A stretch of DNA of 60,279 nt from Eubacteriaceae bacterium. GTDB taxonomy: Bacteria > Bacillota > Clostridia > Eubacteriales > Eubacteriaceae. The stretch is taken from positions 1 to 60,279 of the forward strand of contig JASGLP010000011.1 in the NCBI GenBank assembly GCA_030156895.1, in the 5' to 3' direction. This document shows positions 24,414-32,575 of this stretch, in pieces (position 1 is the first letter of the stretch; the number at the start of each line of letters is the position of its first letter). Position numbers and translations under genes: made by a program. The notes beneath the pieces were generated by a model that saw only the letters and a list, made by a program, of their open reading frames with translations, searched no databases and had not been told where the DNA came from.

Positions 24414-24917
24414 ATGTACAAAACAGGTATTTTAACCCTGAGTGACAAGGGCGCCAAGGGTCAGCGCACTGATCTGAGCGGACCACAAATAAGCCAAATC
24501 CTGGCCGCAACCAATCTTTACCAGGTGCTTAAAACTGAAATTCTTCCCGATGACCGGGAAGCTATTAAAGCCAAACTGATCGAATGGGCGGATCAGGAGA
24601 AACTTGATCTGATTCTCACCACTGGCGGAACCGGCTTCTCTCCCCGGGACCAGACCCCGGAAGCCACCATTGCCGTCTGCGAACGGCTGACCCCGGGCAT
24701 CCCCGAAGCCATGCGTTATTACAGCCTGGCCATTACCCCCAAAGCTATGCTTAGCCGGGCGGCGGCGGGTATTCGCAATCGCACCCTGATTATTAATCTG
24801 CCCGGCAGTCCCAAAGCCGTTAAGGAGAATCTGGAGGCCATCCTGCCAGCTCTGGATCACGGCCTAGAAATGCTATTGGGTAGTGGATCAGCCAATTGCG
24901 CCGAACCTGCAAAATAA
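24414..24917 (+). CDS. mogA: Molybdopterin adenylyltransferase (MogA/MoaB family)
   Basis: Adenylylates molybdopterin before MoeA inserts the metal. Motifs: GILTLSDKGAKGQRTDLSGP, LILTTGGTGFSPRDQTPEAT (the GGTG and PRD signature), ALDHGLEMLLG at the end, and the P-G-S-P-K-A-V loop. 167 residues, typical for MogA. Ribosome binding site AAGGAGGAC. Strong terminator follows. Confidence 0.92.
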   Translation: MYKTGILTLSDKGAKGQRTDLSGPQISQILAATNLYQVLKTEILPDDREAIKAKLIEWADQEKLDLILTTGGTGFSPRDQTPEATIAVCERLTPGIPEAMRYYSLAITPKAMLSRAAAGIRNRTLIINLPGSPKAVKENLEAILPALDHGLEMLLGSGSANCAEPAK

Positions 24918-24920
24918 AAA

Positions 24921-24960
24921 AGAGTCGAAAGATGCCGGCAGATACCGCATTTTTCGACTC
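24921..24960 (+). terminator. Intrinsic terminator after mogA
   Basis: GAGTCGAAA ... TTTCGACTC stem with an inner GC block, then a short T-run (CTTTTTCTT). An A-run on the left makes it usable in both directions, also ending the ydbC-like unit. Confidence 0.75.
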
Positions 24961-24990
24961 ACTTTTTCTTCTGCCTTTAACAATAACAGC

Positions 24991-25212
24991 CTATAAGTCC
25001 ATGCCATTTAAAATTTCTCGTAGCTGTACCAATTCGTCAACTGTCAGGGTAATGCCCTTGCGCATTTTATCGTGATCGGCATTCCAGTCCCGCAAATCGT
25101 ATTTGGCATCACGTTCGTTCCAGCTGACCAGATTCAACTCCTTTTGCCAGCCACTGGGCAGCTCACTCAATACACCAATTTCTTCAACAATATCAAACGT
25201 TATACTCGCCAT
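24991..25212 (-). CDS. YdbC/PC4-like small DNA-binding protein
   Basis: 73 residues: VEEIGVLSELPSGWQKELNL, then YDLRDWNADHDKMRKGITLT. The pattern (W-x-K-E-L-N, W-N-x-x-x-x-KYDIR-W, D-x-x-KMGKGITL) fits YdbC/PC4-family single-stranded DNA-binding proteins. Good ribosome binding site (AAGGAGGAAT). It follows the glutaredoxin gene by 9 bp and is probably co-transcribed. Confidence 0.85.
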   Translation of the reverse strand: MASITFDIVEEIGVLSELPSGWQKELNLVSWNERDAKYDLRDWNADHDKMRKGITLTVDELVQLREILNGMDL

Positions 25213-25221
25213 AATTCCTCC

Positions 25222-25476
25222 TTATTTTAGCATTTGCGCCAATTGTCCACTTGCGTCCAATGCCCGCAATTCCGTAAACCCGCCAATAAATTTGTCATCA
25301 ATAAAAATATAGGGAACCGTATAATGACTGGTTTGATCCTGCAGTTTCCTGCGCATCTCTTCATCCCGAAAAATATCAAATTCTTCATATTGAAGGTTTT
25401 TCTCGTCCAGCAATTGTTTTGCCCCACGACAATAGGGACAATGGGTCCAAATATATAAACGAATTTCTTTTTGCAT
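25222..25476 (-). CDS. Glutaredoxin (GrxC-like)
   Basis: 84 residues with the dithiol active site CPYC (TWTHCPYCRGAKQLLDEK), the cis-proline TVPYIFIDDKFIGG and the GFTEL end. A thioredoxin-fold disulfide reductase. In anaerobic Bacillota the reductant may not be glutathione. The ribosome binding site is AGGAGAGG. Confidence 0.92.
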   Translation of the reverse strand: MQKEIRLYIWTHCPYCRGAKQLLDEKNLQYEEFDIFRDEEMRRKLQDQTSHYTVPYIFIDDKFIGGFTELRALDASGQLAQMLK

Positions 25477-25621
25477 GATTTACCTCTCCTAAAAATCTTT
25501 CCATTATTATTCCATAATTATTCAGACTTGTAAACTGACTTCCTGAAAATCTTAAAAAATTCTAGTATTATTCTTAAATCTGTCGTATTATTAACTCTGA
25601 AAAAAGAAAAAGGAGCAAGTC

Positions 25622-26251
25622 ATGGAAAATGTAACCATCGTCGATCATCCTCTGGTCGCACACAAACTAACACACCTGCGAAAAAAAGAAACCCCTTCGC
25701 GAGAATTTAGAGAACTCGTTAAAGAATTATCCAGTCTGATGGCCTGGGAAGTTACCAAGCATTTCCCTTTAAAAGATATTGAAATTGAAACCCCTGTCGC
25801 TAAAACCGTTAAACCGGTGCTGGCCGAAAAAGATGTGGTTATTGTACCGATTCTTCGCGCCGGCCTGGGCATGGTTGAGGGCTTTACCAATATTATCCCC
25901 AAGGCTAAAATTGGCCATATCGGTCTCTATCGTGATCCTGAAACCCTTCAGGCCGTTGAATACTACAAAAAACTGCCCACCGATATATCAGAACGAGAAG
26001 CCATCATCGTTGATCCCATGCTGGCAACCGGTGTATCGGTCATTCATACCATCCGCCTCTTAAAAGATGCCGGCTGCAAAAACATCAAGGTGGTTCATAT
26101 CCTGGCCTGTCCGGAAGGCATTAAAGCCTTAACGACCGCCTATCCCGAAGTGCCCATATTCTGTGCCGCCATCGATGAAAAGCTTAATGATCATGCTTAT
26201 ATCGTACCTGGTCTTGGCGATGCTGGTGACCGTCTGTTTGGCACTAAATAG
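25622..26251 (+). CDS. upp: Uracil phosphoribosyltransferase
   Basis: Pyrimidine salvage: uracil plus PRPP to UMP. 209 residues with HPLVAHKLTHLRKKETPSRE at the start, PILRAGLGMVEG, and the PRPP loop region IIVDPMLATGVSVIHTIRLL. GTCIVPGLGDAGDR-like ending (AYIVPGLGDAGDRLFGTK) is the family signature. AAAAGGAGCAAGTC precedes the ATG. Single-gene unit. Confidence 0.96.
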   Translation: MENVTIVDHPLVAHKLTHLRKKETPSREFRELVKELSSLMAWEVTKHFPLKDIEIETPVAKTVKPVLAEKDVVIVPILRAGLGMVEGFTNIIPKAKIGHIGLYRDPETLQAVEYYKKLPTDISEREAIIVDPMLATGVSVIHTIRLLKDAGCKNIKVVHILACPEGIKALTTAYPEVPIFCAAIDEKLNDHAYIVPGLGDAGDRLFGTK

Positions 26252-26596
26252 CCAATCATTCATACTGATTTCAAACTGACGTCGAACGTCATTTAAAAGC
26301 TGAACAGCGACATTTTTGCTTTTCAGCTAAAGCCAATTACCTGGCCGGAGATCGGTCTGAAAAGCAGATATGGCTAATGTGATTTAATTTTATTCGTGTG
26401 ATTTTATCTCACTATTTATTAAATGTTTCTTAATTTAATTCACTGATGTTTATCCCTCTGATTTGGGGTATAAAATCAATATAGCTTTTCTCCTCAAAAG
26501 TATATTACGAAGAAAAAGGATCGCCTGTCCTAGGTGATCCTTTTTCTGTGTGTCGATCAAAATTTCAGATCAATAAAAAATATCAGCATTAGAAAA
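26252..26596. other. Gap with a bidirectional terminator
   Basis: About 345 bp without coding signal. AAAAAGGATCGCC (26513-26525) pairs with GGTGATCCTTTTT (26533-26545), a terminator in both directions between the convergent upp and phosphatase genes. The 26270-26400 segment is plain sequence. Confidence 0.6.
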
Positions 26597-27760
26597 TCAA
26601 ATATAAATAATGTGAATATCCTTATTGAATTTTTCCAAAAGGCTGATCAGCTTCTGAGTAATTCGCCATTTGCTGCTTAAGGCTTCAGGAAAATCCGGGT
26701 TCTGATGGGCCGGATTAATGGAATTGCCCATAATGATATCGATATTGGTGGATTCATTGATTAAGTAATTGGCCAAAATGGCAGCGGCGTTTTTAACCTT
26801 GAAGATCTCACTGCCGACTTCATTGTTCAAATATGCTTCGATCAGACGTACTGTTTCCTGAATGGTCAAAACCCCTTCGGTCACCAGATCAATGCTTTTC
26901 ATCCGGCCAATTGGTGGCACCTCTTCCGACATGGTGCTTAAGTCGATTTTTATTTCTTCATCATATTCTCTGGCCACGATATTTCCGGCTGTTCCACCAC
27001 AGACAATCTTTTTGCCTTTGGCCAGATCAAGAAGTTTTTTAATCTCAGAATCCCGGGACTGATCCAAGGGCGGTCCGGTAAAAATGGTTAGATACTTGCG
27101 TTCTTCTGCACGGATAACCGCAACCGTGGTATCATCACCCGGTTCCTCACCGTAAAGCTGATAACAGGTGTCAATTAAAGCCATAGAAATATCCTTGGCA
27201 CGCTTGTCTTCGTAGGTTCTGGCCAGAACGTAGTCAGCGGCTTCATCCCATTCCCAGCCAAAGTTTAAACAGTTGCCAATACCCGCATGAATGACGCCAT
27301 CGCTGAAAAAGGCCAGCACATCCCCCTTTTCAATGACGATCATTGCTTCATAAATAGCCTTCTCCTGAAACTCCATTTTGCGTCGCCTTAAATTAAGGAC
27401 TTCCCCGTCGCGAATAAAAACCAGAGGCGGATTATCAAACTCAACAATATAAGCCATGCGGTTTCTGAAAATCTGGACGATGGTAAAAGTGGAGTAGGCC
27501 AGTTTTCTGACCTGACATTCCGGCAATGTCGCCTCTAAAGTTTCCAGCACATCTTGAATGGTCATCTTTTCTTCCAGCATGGTGGCCGTAATCGTGGAAG
27601 TCAGGGTCGACAAAATATTGGCTTTAACGCCACTGCCCAATCCATCCGCCAGCACCACAATAATACTTTCGTCATTAATCCGGACTTCCACATTGTCGCC
27701 GCACAGTTCCTCATTCACTTTATTGACCGAATCACTGGCAATATCCATAAATAACGGCAT
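26597..27760 (-). CDS. SpoIIE/PP2C-type serine phosphatase
   Basis: 387 residues. Metal-binding aspartates appear in VVLADGLGSGVKANIL (residues 35-50), in LAFFSDGVIHAG and in GDDTTVAVIRAEERK, the PPM/SpoIIE set. A further C-terminal region (TGPPLDQSRDSEIKKLLDLA, CGGTAGNIVAREY) is not part of the catalytic fold. It overlaps the end of the hydrogenase-like gene (TGATG), so translation is coupled. Sensory [FeFe] hydrogenases are known to sit with kinases and phosphatases, so it is the likely output of a redox signal; the target is unknown. Confidence 0.9.
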   Translation of the reverse strand: MPLFMDIASDSVNKVNEELCGDNVEVRINDESIIVVLADGLGSGVKANILSTLTSTITATMLEEKMTIQDVLETLEATLPECQVRKLAYSTFTIVQIFRNRMAYIVEFDNPPLVFIRDGEVLNLRRRKMEFQEKAIYEAMIVIEKGDVLAFFSDGVIHAGIGNCLNFGWEWDEAADYVLARTYEDKRAKDISMALIDTCYQLYGEEPGDDTTVAVIRAEERKYLTIFTGPPLDQSRDSEIKKLLDLAKGKKIVCGGTAGNIVAREYDEEIKIDLSTMSEEVPPIGRMKSIDLVTEGVLTIQETVRLIEAYLNNEVGSEIFKVKNAAAILANYLINESTNIDIIMGNSINPAHQNPDFPEALSSKWRITQKLISLLEKFNKDIHIIYI

Positions 27761-28081
27761 CAGATATCTTCCTCCCTGTTTCTCACCACTTTTTGCAGCT
27801 TGGTCAAAGTAACTTTTGTTTCAGCTGTCGTTTCACCCAGGAGACCGGCAATTTCATGAGCCACCCGCATCTGCTTGTCAATGACCCGCTGAGCCATGCT
27901 CAAGGTTTCTTCCTGCATTTTAATAAAAGCCTTTTCCTGTCTTTCCTGTTTGGTCACATCAATAAAAATCCCCATATAGAGCTGTTGCTCCGGAATAAAG
28001 GTTAAAATTTCCATGAAAACGCGGTTTTCCCGCTCATAAATACCTTTTCCGGTATAGGGCAAACTGAAGCTTTTTAAAGGG
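27760..28081 (-). pseudogene. PAS-domain tail of the sensory hydrogenase, out of frame
   Basis: After the A-run at 28071-28075 the reading continues in another frame: SFSLPYTGKGIYERENRVFM, then FIPEQQLYMGIFIDVTKQER, KMQEETLSMAQRVIDKQMRV and AHEIAGLLGETTAETKVTLT, stopping at 27760. The first part completes the PAS fold begun upstream; the rest is a coiled-coil-like signalling helix. One extra A accounts for the break. Without a natural restart (a possible ATG is at 28014) this tail is not made as part of the protein. Confidence 0.7.
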
Positions 28082-29452
28082 ATTATAATCCAAAATATCC
28101 GTAAAGCGATAATGAAAGATTTCTTCGCGTTTAATATTAAAAAGTCGCTCTGCCGCATCATTAAACTCGATTACCCGGAATTTTTTATCCAATACTGCAA
28201 TGGCGTTAGGGGTCGTGGTGATAATCAGATTAGAGATCGCCTCATTTTTGCTGGAAATCAGCGGCAGGCACATTTCAATTTCCGCCATATTTAAGTAAAC
28301 TGCCCGGGCTTTGTCACGACAGGTGTCATAGCCGCAGGTGCCGCAGTTGAGTTCATCCTTGGGCGAAAACTTGCCCATCTGAATCAAAATGTCTTCAAGC
28401 TCCTGGAGGGGAATTTTTTCCAGGCGTTTAACCGGGTTGGCTGAAAATTCTCTCCGATAATTAAGCTCCGGCAAAGGCTGACTATATTTTCGATCCCGGT
28501 TCAAATCGAGATAGGTATTAATCATTTCGACTTTTTCGTATTTTGAAAGGTGACTCATAATATTTCCGGGACCATTCATACAGCCTTCCTCACAGGCACG
28601 CATCTGAATCCAGTATTTTTTCTTTAACTTTCCAATCTCATTTAAAAAATCCATACTGTTTTCAATACTTTCAATACTGATAATGTTACGATCGCTATTC
28701 AGTTTTCGAGCATCCTTTTCGGTTAGCCCCACCGCCATCGGCCAATTGTTTAGCTGATTGCTGGCAAAAGCGTCAAAATCTTCGATCGCGGATACTTTCG
28801 GATCAATACCTTCTTCTCTAAACCACTGTCGGAGTTCATCAAAAGTGATAACCGCATCAATCACACCAGCCACTGGGGTGTCTGCAATTTCGGTCTTCTC
28901 TGCCAGGCAGGCACCGATAACCACAATTTTGCTGGCAGGATAACGTTCTTTTAGTATTTTCCCGTGAGCGATGGTAGGCGAAATGACTCTGCTTAAATAT
29001 TTAACATAGTCCGGGTAGTACTGTTCGATCAGATTTTTCACTGCCGGACAGGACGAATTGATCACAAATTGTTGATCGCTCTTAAATTCCTTTTCATTTT
29101 CCAGCGCAATCGCTTCCATCCCCACCGATACGTCTTCAATAATTGTAAAACCAAGTTTGCGCAAAGCTCCCAGATACTGACGGGGATGCTTCATATCCGA
29201 GCTGGCCGGAAAAACACCAGACAGACTAACGACAACTGAACTATCTTTGAGCCACTCCTTAACCATCACCACATCATTTTGAATTTCCTTGGCATTCTGC
29301 GGGCAGATTTTTATGCAATATCCACATCCAATACACATATCCGCAATAATCTGGGCGTGTTTATCCTTCAGTTTGATGGCTTTGACCGGACAAATTCGAA
29401 TACATTTATAGCAATTTCGACATTTTTCTTTAGAAAAATCAATAATACCCAC
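28034..29452 (-). CDS. Sensory-type [FeFe] hydrogenase (HydS-like), truncated by a frameshift
   Basis: Two 4Fe-4S motifs open the protein (CRNCYKCIRICP, CIGCGYCIKICP). H-cluster loops: L1 NSSCPAVKN with Ser in place of the usual proton-transfer Cys, L2 VVIGACLAEKTE, L3 MRACEEGCMNGPGN, so the four cluster cysteines are kept. Then comes a C-x2-C-x4-C-x16-C site (NCGTCGYDTCRDKA ... EMCLP), described for HydS sensors, and the start of a PAS domain. The frame shifts at 28071-28075, giving 472 residues instead of about 570. A 2Fe-2S protein precedes it and a PP2C phosphatase follows, an H2/redox-sensing arrangement by inference. The break could be a sequencing error. Confidence 0.82.
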   Translation of the reverse strand: MGIIDFSKEKCRNCYKCIRICPVKAIKLKDKHAQIIADMCIGCGYCIKICPQNAKEIQNDVVMVKEWLKDSSVVVSLSGVFPASSDMKHPRQYLGALRKLGFTIIEDVSVGMEAIALENEKEFKSDQQFVINSSCPAVKNLIEQYYPDYVKYLSRVISPTIAHGKILKERYPASKIVVIGACLAEKTEIADTPVAGVIDAVITFDELRQWFREEGIDPKVSAIEDFDAFASNQLNNWPMAVGLTEKDARKLNSDRNIISIESIENSMDFLNEIGKLKKKYWIQMRACEEGCMNGPGNIMSHLSKYEKVEMINTYLDLNRDRKYSQPLPELNYRREFSANPVKRLEKIPLQELEDILIQMGKFSPKDELNCGTCGYDTCRDKARAVYLNMAEIEMCLPLISSKNEAISNLIITTTPNAIAVLDKKFRVIEFNDAAERLFNIKREEIFHYRFTDILDYNPFKKLQFALYRKRYL

Positions 29453-29692
29453 TTAGTTATCTCCTCTAATCTGTTGAAAAACCGCTTCAGCCGTTTCAGC
29501 CGAAGCCGAATAGTGACGTCCTTCACACTCAATCGATACACCATTCTGACAGCGTCCCATACAAAATGATCCTTCCAGCTCAAACTGATCTTCCAGTTTA
29601 TTTTCTTTAATTAATCGTTTAAAAGCCTGCACCACTGCATAAGACCCCCTAATATGACAGGAAGAACCAATACACACTTTAATCAGTTTCAT
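29453..29692 (-). CDS. Thioredoxin-like [2Fe-2S] ferredoxin (NuoE/HydC-like)
   Basis: 79 residues. The cluster cysteines are CIGSSC near residue 6 and FCMGRC near 45, the spacing of thioredoxin-like ferredoxins related to NuoE. The ATG at 29692 with GGGGAA is preferred over an upstream TTG. The stop abuts the hydrogenase-like gene. Such proteins often pass electrons to or from [FeFe] hydrogenases, so it may feed the sensor. Confidence 0.85.
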   Translation of the reverse strand: MKLIKVCIGSSCHIRGSYAVVQAFKRLIKENKLEDQFELEGSFCMGRCQNGVSIECEGRHYSASAETAEAVFQQIRGDN

Positions 29693-29870
29693 ATTTTTCC
29701 CCAACTTTACAGATTTTAATCATAGTATCACTCACTATATACCCTGTCAACGGCTCTACAAAAATGGCACTGATGATTTTTTGTCATCTCAACTAATCGA
29801 TCCTATTTTTTGAAAATCGCTTATTGAGCCGTTATTTTATCTGCGAAAACACGCTATGGGTTTGTTTTTC

Positions 29871-29899
29871 TTGACTGACTCAAATATATTTGATAAACT
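29871..29899 (+). promoter_or_regulatory. Promoter of the tupABC operon
   Basis: TTGACT (29871-29876), a 17-nt spacer and TAAACT (29894-29899). Transcription would begin near 29906 and give a leader of about 190 nt before tupA. Confidence 0.65.
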
Positions 29900-29923
29900 A
29901 AATTAAATAAACAATCCGAACTT

Positions 29924-30070
29924 GCCGACCTAAAGAGTATTCCATGGTTTGCCAGTCGTTAGAGTGTTACTGGAAACGGTCTCACTTTCCAGTGTGTAGA
30001 GGATGGTTTTTATTCTTTGCGGCTGTTGTCAGTCGTTTTTTATTGCTCTAAAAATCAGGGTTTTCCCTTG
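29924..30070 (+). promoter_or_regulatory. Structured 5' leader of tupA, possible riboswitch
   Basis: Nested pairings close a branched structure: GCCG (29924) with CGGC (30020), AAAGA (29932) with TCTTT (30014), CCAT (29942) with ATGG (30003). Inside, CCAGT (29952), ACTGG (29969) and CCAGT (29989) offer two exclusive hairpins; the second is extended, ACTGGAAA/TTTCCAGT. A further hairpin AATCAGGG/CCCTTGATT precedes the ribosome binding site. Switching structures before a tungstate transporter suggest metal or cofactor control. It did not match the Moco/Tuco consensus as remembered, so the class is open. Confidence 0.45.
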
Positions 30071-30093
30071 ATTATAAATTTTAGGAGGATGAA

Positions 30094-30957
30094 ATGAAAA
30101 AGAAAAAATTGTCGGTCAAACTTGGTGTATTGTTGTTAAGTATTTTCACTGTTTTATTTTTTACAGCTTGCAGCCAGACAGCGAGTGATGAGCCACTGGA
30201 AGCTGGTTCAAACGGAGAAATTATTTTGGCAACCACTACCAGCACCCAGGACAGTGGCTTATTGGAAGTTATCCTTCCCGATTTTGAAGCCAAAACCGGA
30301 ATTGCCGTCAAAGTTGTTGCAGTTGGAACTGGCAAAGCTCTGGAAATGGGACAAAATGGAGAAGCAGATGTCCTTTTAGTTCATGCCAAATCGCAGGAAG
30401 AACAATTTGTTGCTGATGGTTATGGGGTAGAACGCTTTGATGTTATGTACAATGATTTTGTAGTTTTAGGACCAGGCACTGATCCTGCTCAGGTTAAAAC
30501 CACTGCCGCCGAAGATGCAACTGCCGCTTTCACACAAATTGCCAACACCCAATCCACATTTGTTTCCCGTGATGACAAATCCGGCACCAACACAAAAGAG
30601 CTGGCAATATGGGAAGCTGCCGGCATCACACCAACTGGTGACTGGTATATCAAAACCGGTTCAGGAATGGGCGACACCATTACCGTTACCAATGAAAAAC
30701 TCGGCTACACCTTAGCTGACCGGGCAACCTATCTGAACATGAAAGACAATATCGACCTTGAAGTTGTCTGCCAGGGCGATCCGTTGCTCTTTAATCAGTA
30801 TGGCATTATTGCCGTCAACCCATCAATCAATGATCAGATTAACGCTGACGGTGCGCAGGCCTTTGTAGACTGGATTCTTTCCGATGAAACCCAAACCCTG
30901 ATCGGCCAATATGAAGTGGGCGGTGAACCGCTGTTCACACCAAATGCCGGCCAATAA
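30094..30957 (+). CDS. tupA: Tungstate ABC transporter, substrate-binding lipoprotein TupA
   Basis: 287 residues. A signal peptide (VKLGVLLLSIFTVLFF) ends in lipobox TAC, so it is a membrane-anchored lipoprotein. The mature part has LATTTSTQDSGLLEVILPDF, the TTTS oxyanion signature of TupA, then GQNGEADVLLVHA and SRDDKSGTNTKELAIWE. TupA binds tungstate very tightly and excludes molybdate. AGGAGGATGAA precedes the start. It is first in tupABC and supplies tungsten for formate dehydrogenase or aldehyde oxidoreductase, by inference. Confidence 0.94.
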   Translation: MKKKKLSVKLGVLLLSIFTVLFFTACSQTASDEPLEAGSNGEIILATTTSTQDSGLLEVILPDFEAKTGIAVKVVAVGTGKALEMGQNGEADVLLVHAKSQEEQFVADGYGVERFDVMYNDFVVLGPGTDPAQVKTTAAEDATAAFTQIANTQSTFVSRDDKSGTNTKELAIWEAAGITPTGDWYIKTGSGMGDTITVTNEKLGYTLADRATYLNMKDNIDLEVVCQGDPLLFNQYGIIAVNPSINDQINADGAQAFVDWILSDETQTLIGQYEVGGEPLFTPNAGQ

Positions 30958-30963
30958 AATTAT

Positions 30964-30991
30964 AAAGCAGATTCCCAACGGAATCTGCTTT
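30964..30991 (+). terminator. Hairpin between tupA and tupB
   Basis: AAAGCAGATTCC-CAAC-GGAATCTGCTTT with a weak T-run. Probably a partial terminator or mRNA-stabilising stem that keeps tupA expression above tupBC, as is common for binding-protein genes. Confidence 0.6.
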
Positions 30992-31022
30992 AAATCTTTA
31001 ACCCCAATACGGAGACTTTAGC

Positions 31023-31730
31023 ATGGACTATATACTTGAAGGTTTTGTCGAAGCCATACAACTAATTTTATCTTTCGATCCTGAAATCTATCAAATCGTC
31101 TCGTTATCGCTATTTGTCTCCTTTACATCCACTGCTGTCAGCACTCTTATCGGTGTTCCTGCTGGTATTTTTTTAGGAATCCATCAGTTTAGGGGCAAAA
31201 AATGGGTCTCTCGTCTACTCTACACCTTTATGTCTTTTCCACCGGTAATTATCGGTTTATTTACAGCTCTGCTTTTATCCCGATCCGGTCCATTTGGCCA
31301 GTATAAGCTTATGTATACCTCAACAGCTATGATCATCGCCCAGACTTTATTAGTCACCCCTATCATTACGGGTGTTATCTTCAATTACACCAGCGGCAAT
31401 GGTCAAATCATTGTTGAAACTGGAAAAACACTCGGTGCAAAAGGCTTTTCTCTGCTTTTATTAATTGTTACCGAACTGCGGGCAACCATTATGATTGCTC
31501 TGGTTACAGGCTTTGGTCGAGCGATCTCAGAGGTTGGCGCTGTAATGATTGTCGGTGGAAACATAAAAGGTTATACACGCGTAATGACTACTTTTATTGC
31601 GATGAACAACAATATGGGAGAATATAGCTTATCGATTGCCATGGGACTTATTCTAATGACAATTTCTTTTATCACCAATTCAATTCTCTATAAATTTGTG
31701 ATTGGAGACCTGGATGAACTTAAAAATTAA
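31023..31730 (+). CDS. tupB: Tungstate ABC transporter, permease TupB
   Basis: 235 residues with about five to six membrane helices (VSLSLFVSFTSTAVSTLIG, FMSFPPVIIGLFTALLL, IIAQTLLVTPIITGVIF). The cytoplasmic coupling loop ETGKTLGAKGFSLL and the later EVGAVMIVGGNIKGYTRVM fit TupB/WtpB-type permeases. Its C-terminal end overlaps the TupC start. Confidence 0.92.
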   Translation: MDYILEGFVEAIQLILSFDPEIYQIVSLSLFVSFTSTAVSTLIGVPAGIFLGIHQFRGKKWVSRLLYTFMSFPPVIIGLFTALLLSRSGPFGQYKLMYTSTAMIIAQTLLVTPIITGVIFNYTSGNGQIIVETGKTLGAKGFSLLLLIVTELRATIMIALVTGFGRAISEVGAVMIVGGNIKGYTRVMTTFIAMNNNMGEYSLSIAMGLILMTISFITNSILYKFVIGDLDELKN

Positions 31731-32418
31731 TCAAATCAAAAAAATTTATGGTGAAAAAACAGTGCTATCCATACAACAGGAGAATCTCGTCTTTAGGAAC
31801 GGGCAGATTAATGGGATCATTGGGCCTAACGGTTCTGGTAAAAGTACCCTAATGCGCATTATCGCCGATTTGACAACTGCCACTTCAGGTACTATTTTTT
31901 ATGATAACAGCCCCCTTGATGATGATCTGCGAAAGTTATTGACTTACGCCAGTCAACAGGCCTTTATGCTCTCAAAAACCGTTGAAGAAAACATCCGTTA
32001 CCCTTTAAAGCTGCGCAATTATAGTAAAGTCGATCAACAACGCATTGCAGCTGAACAATTGGAAACTTTTCAACTTGAAGCAATCAGAACGCAAAAGGCA
32101 AAAAATCTTTCCGGCGGTGAAGCGCAAAAAACCGCCTTGGCTCGTGCCCTCTCTTTTAGCCCTAAACTTCTTCTTCTTGACGAACCAACGGCCAGCATTG
32201 ACCCGCAGAGTATCAAAATTATTGAATCGGCACTGCTTAAACGAAAAGTCGACCCGTCACTTAATACAATTATCATCACCCATAACCTCAGTCAGGCTTT
32301 TCGCATCTGCGACACACTGACATTTATCCACCAGGGAAATATTCTTTTCACCGGACTACCTGATGATTTAATGCACGATCCCAATCCCATTATTAAAGAA
32401 TTTATTTCTTTTAATTAA
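31714..32418 (+). CDS. tupC: Tungstate ABC transporter, ATPase TupC
   Basis: 234 residues. Walker A GPNGSGKSTL near residue 38, Q-loop TYASQQAFML, ABC signature LSGGEAQKTALARAL, Walker B LLLLDEPTASID and H-loop ITHNL. The ATG at 31714 lies behind GGAGACCTGG inside the tupB end, so the genes overlap and are translationally coupled. No C-terminal regulatory domain. Confidence 0.93.
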   Translation: MNLKINQIKKIYGEKTVLSIQQENLVFRNGQINGIIGPNGSGKSTLMRIIADLTTATSGTIFYDNSPLDDDLRKLLTYASQQAFMLSKTVEENIRYPLKLRNYSKVDQQRIAAEQLETFQLEAIRTQKAKNLSGGEAQKTALARALSFSPKLLLLDEPTASIDPQSIKIIESALLKRKVDPSLNTIIITHNLSQAFRICDTLTFIHQGNILFTGLPDDLMHDPNPIIKEFISFN

Positions 32419-32575
32419 AAAAACTTAAACAATTTCAATTTAGAAAATTTATCAGTTTCTTTTAAGTAAAAACATTGCCAAAAGCTTAGATTTCTGATAT
32501 AAATATTAGGTAAGACAATTATGGAACAAACTGCATTTATTGCATATTAATCAGCATACACTTCTGGAGGATCCT

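Noticed and set aside
28071-28075. Programmed frameshift in the hydrogenase-like gene
   Set aside because: The A-run is short and the zero-frame codons do not form an X XXY YYZ slippery heptamer; mutation or error is simpler.
29924-30070. Known Moco/Tuco riboswitch
   Set aside because: The conserved core I associate with that class is not visible; called only as an unclassified structured leader.
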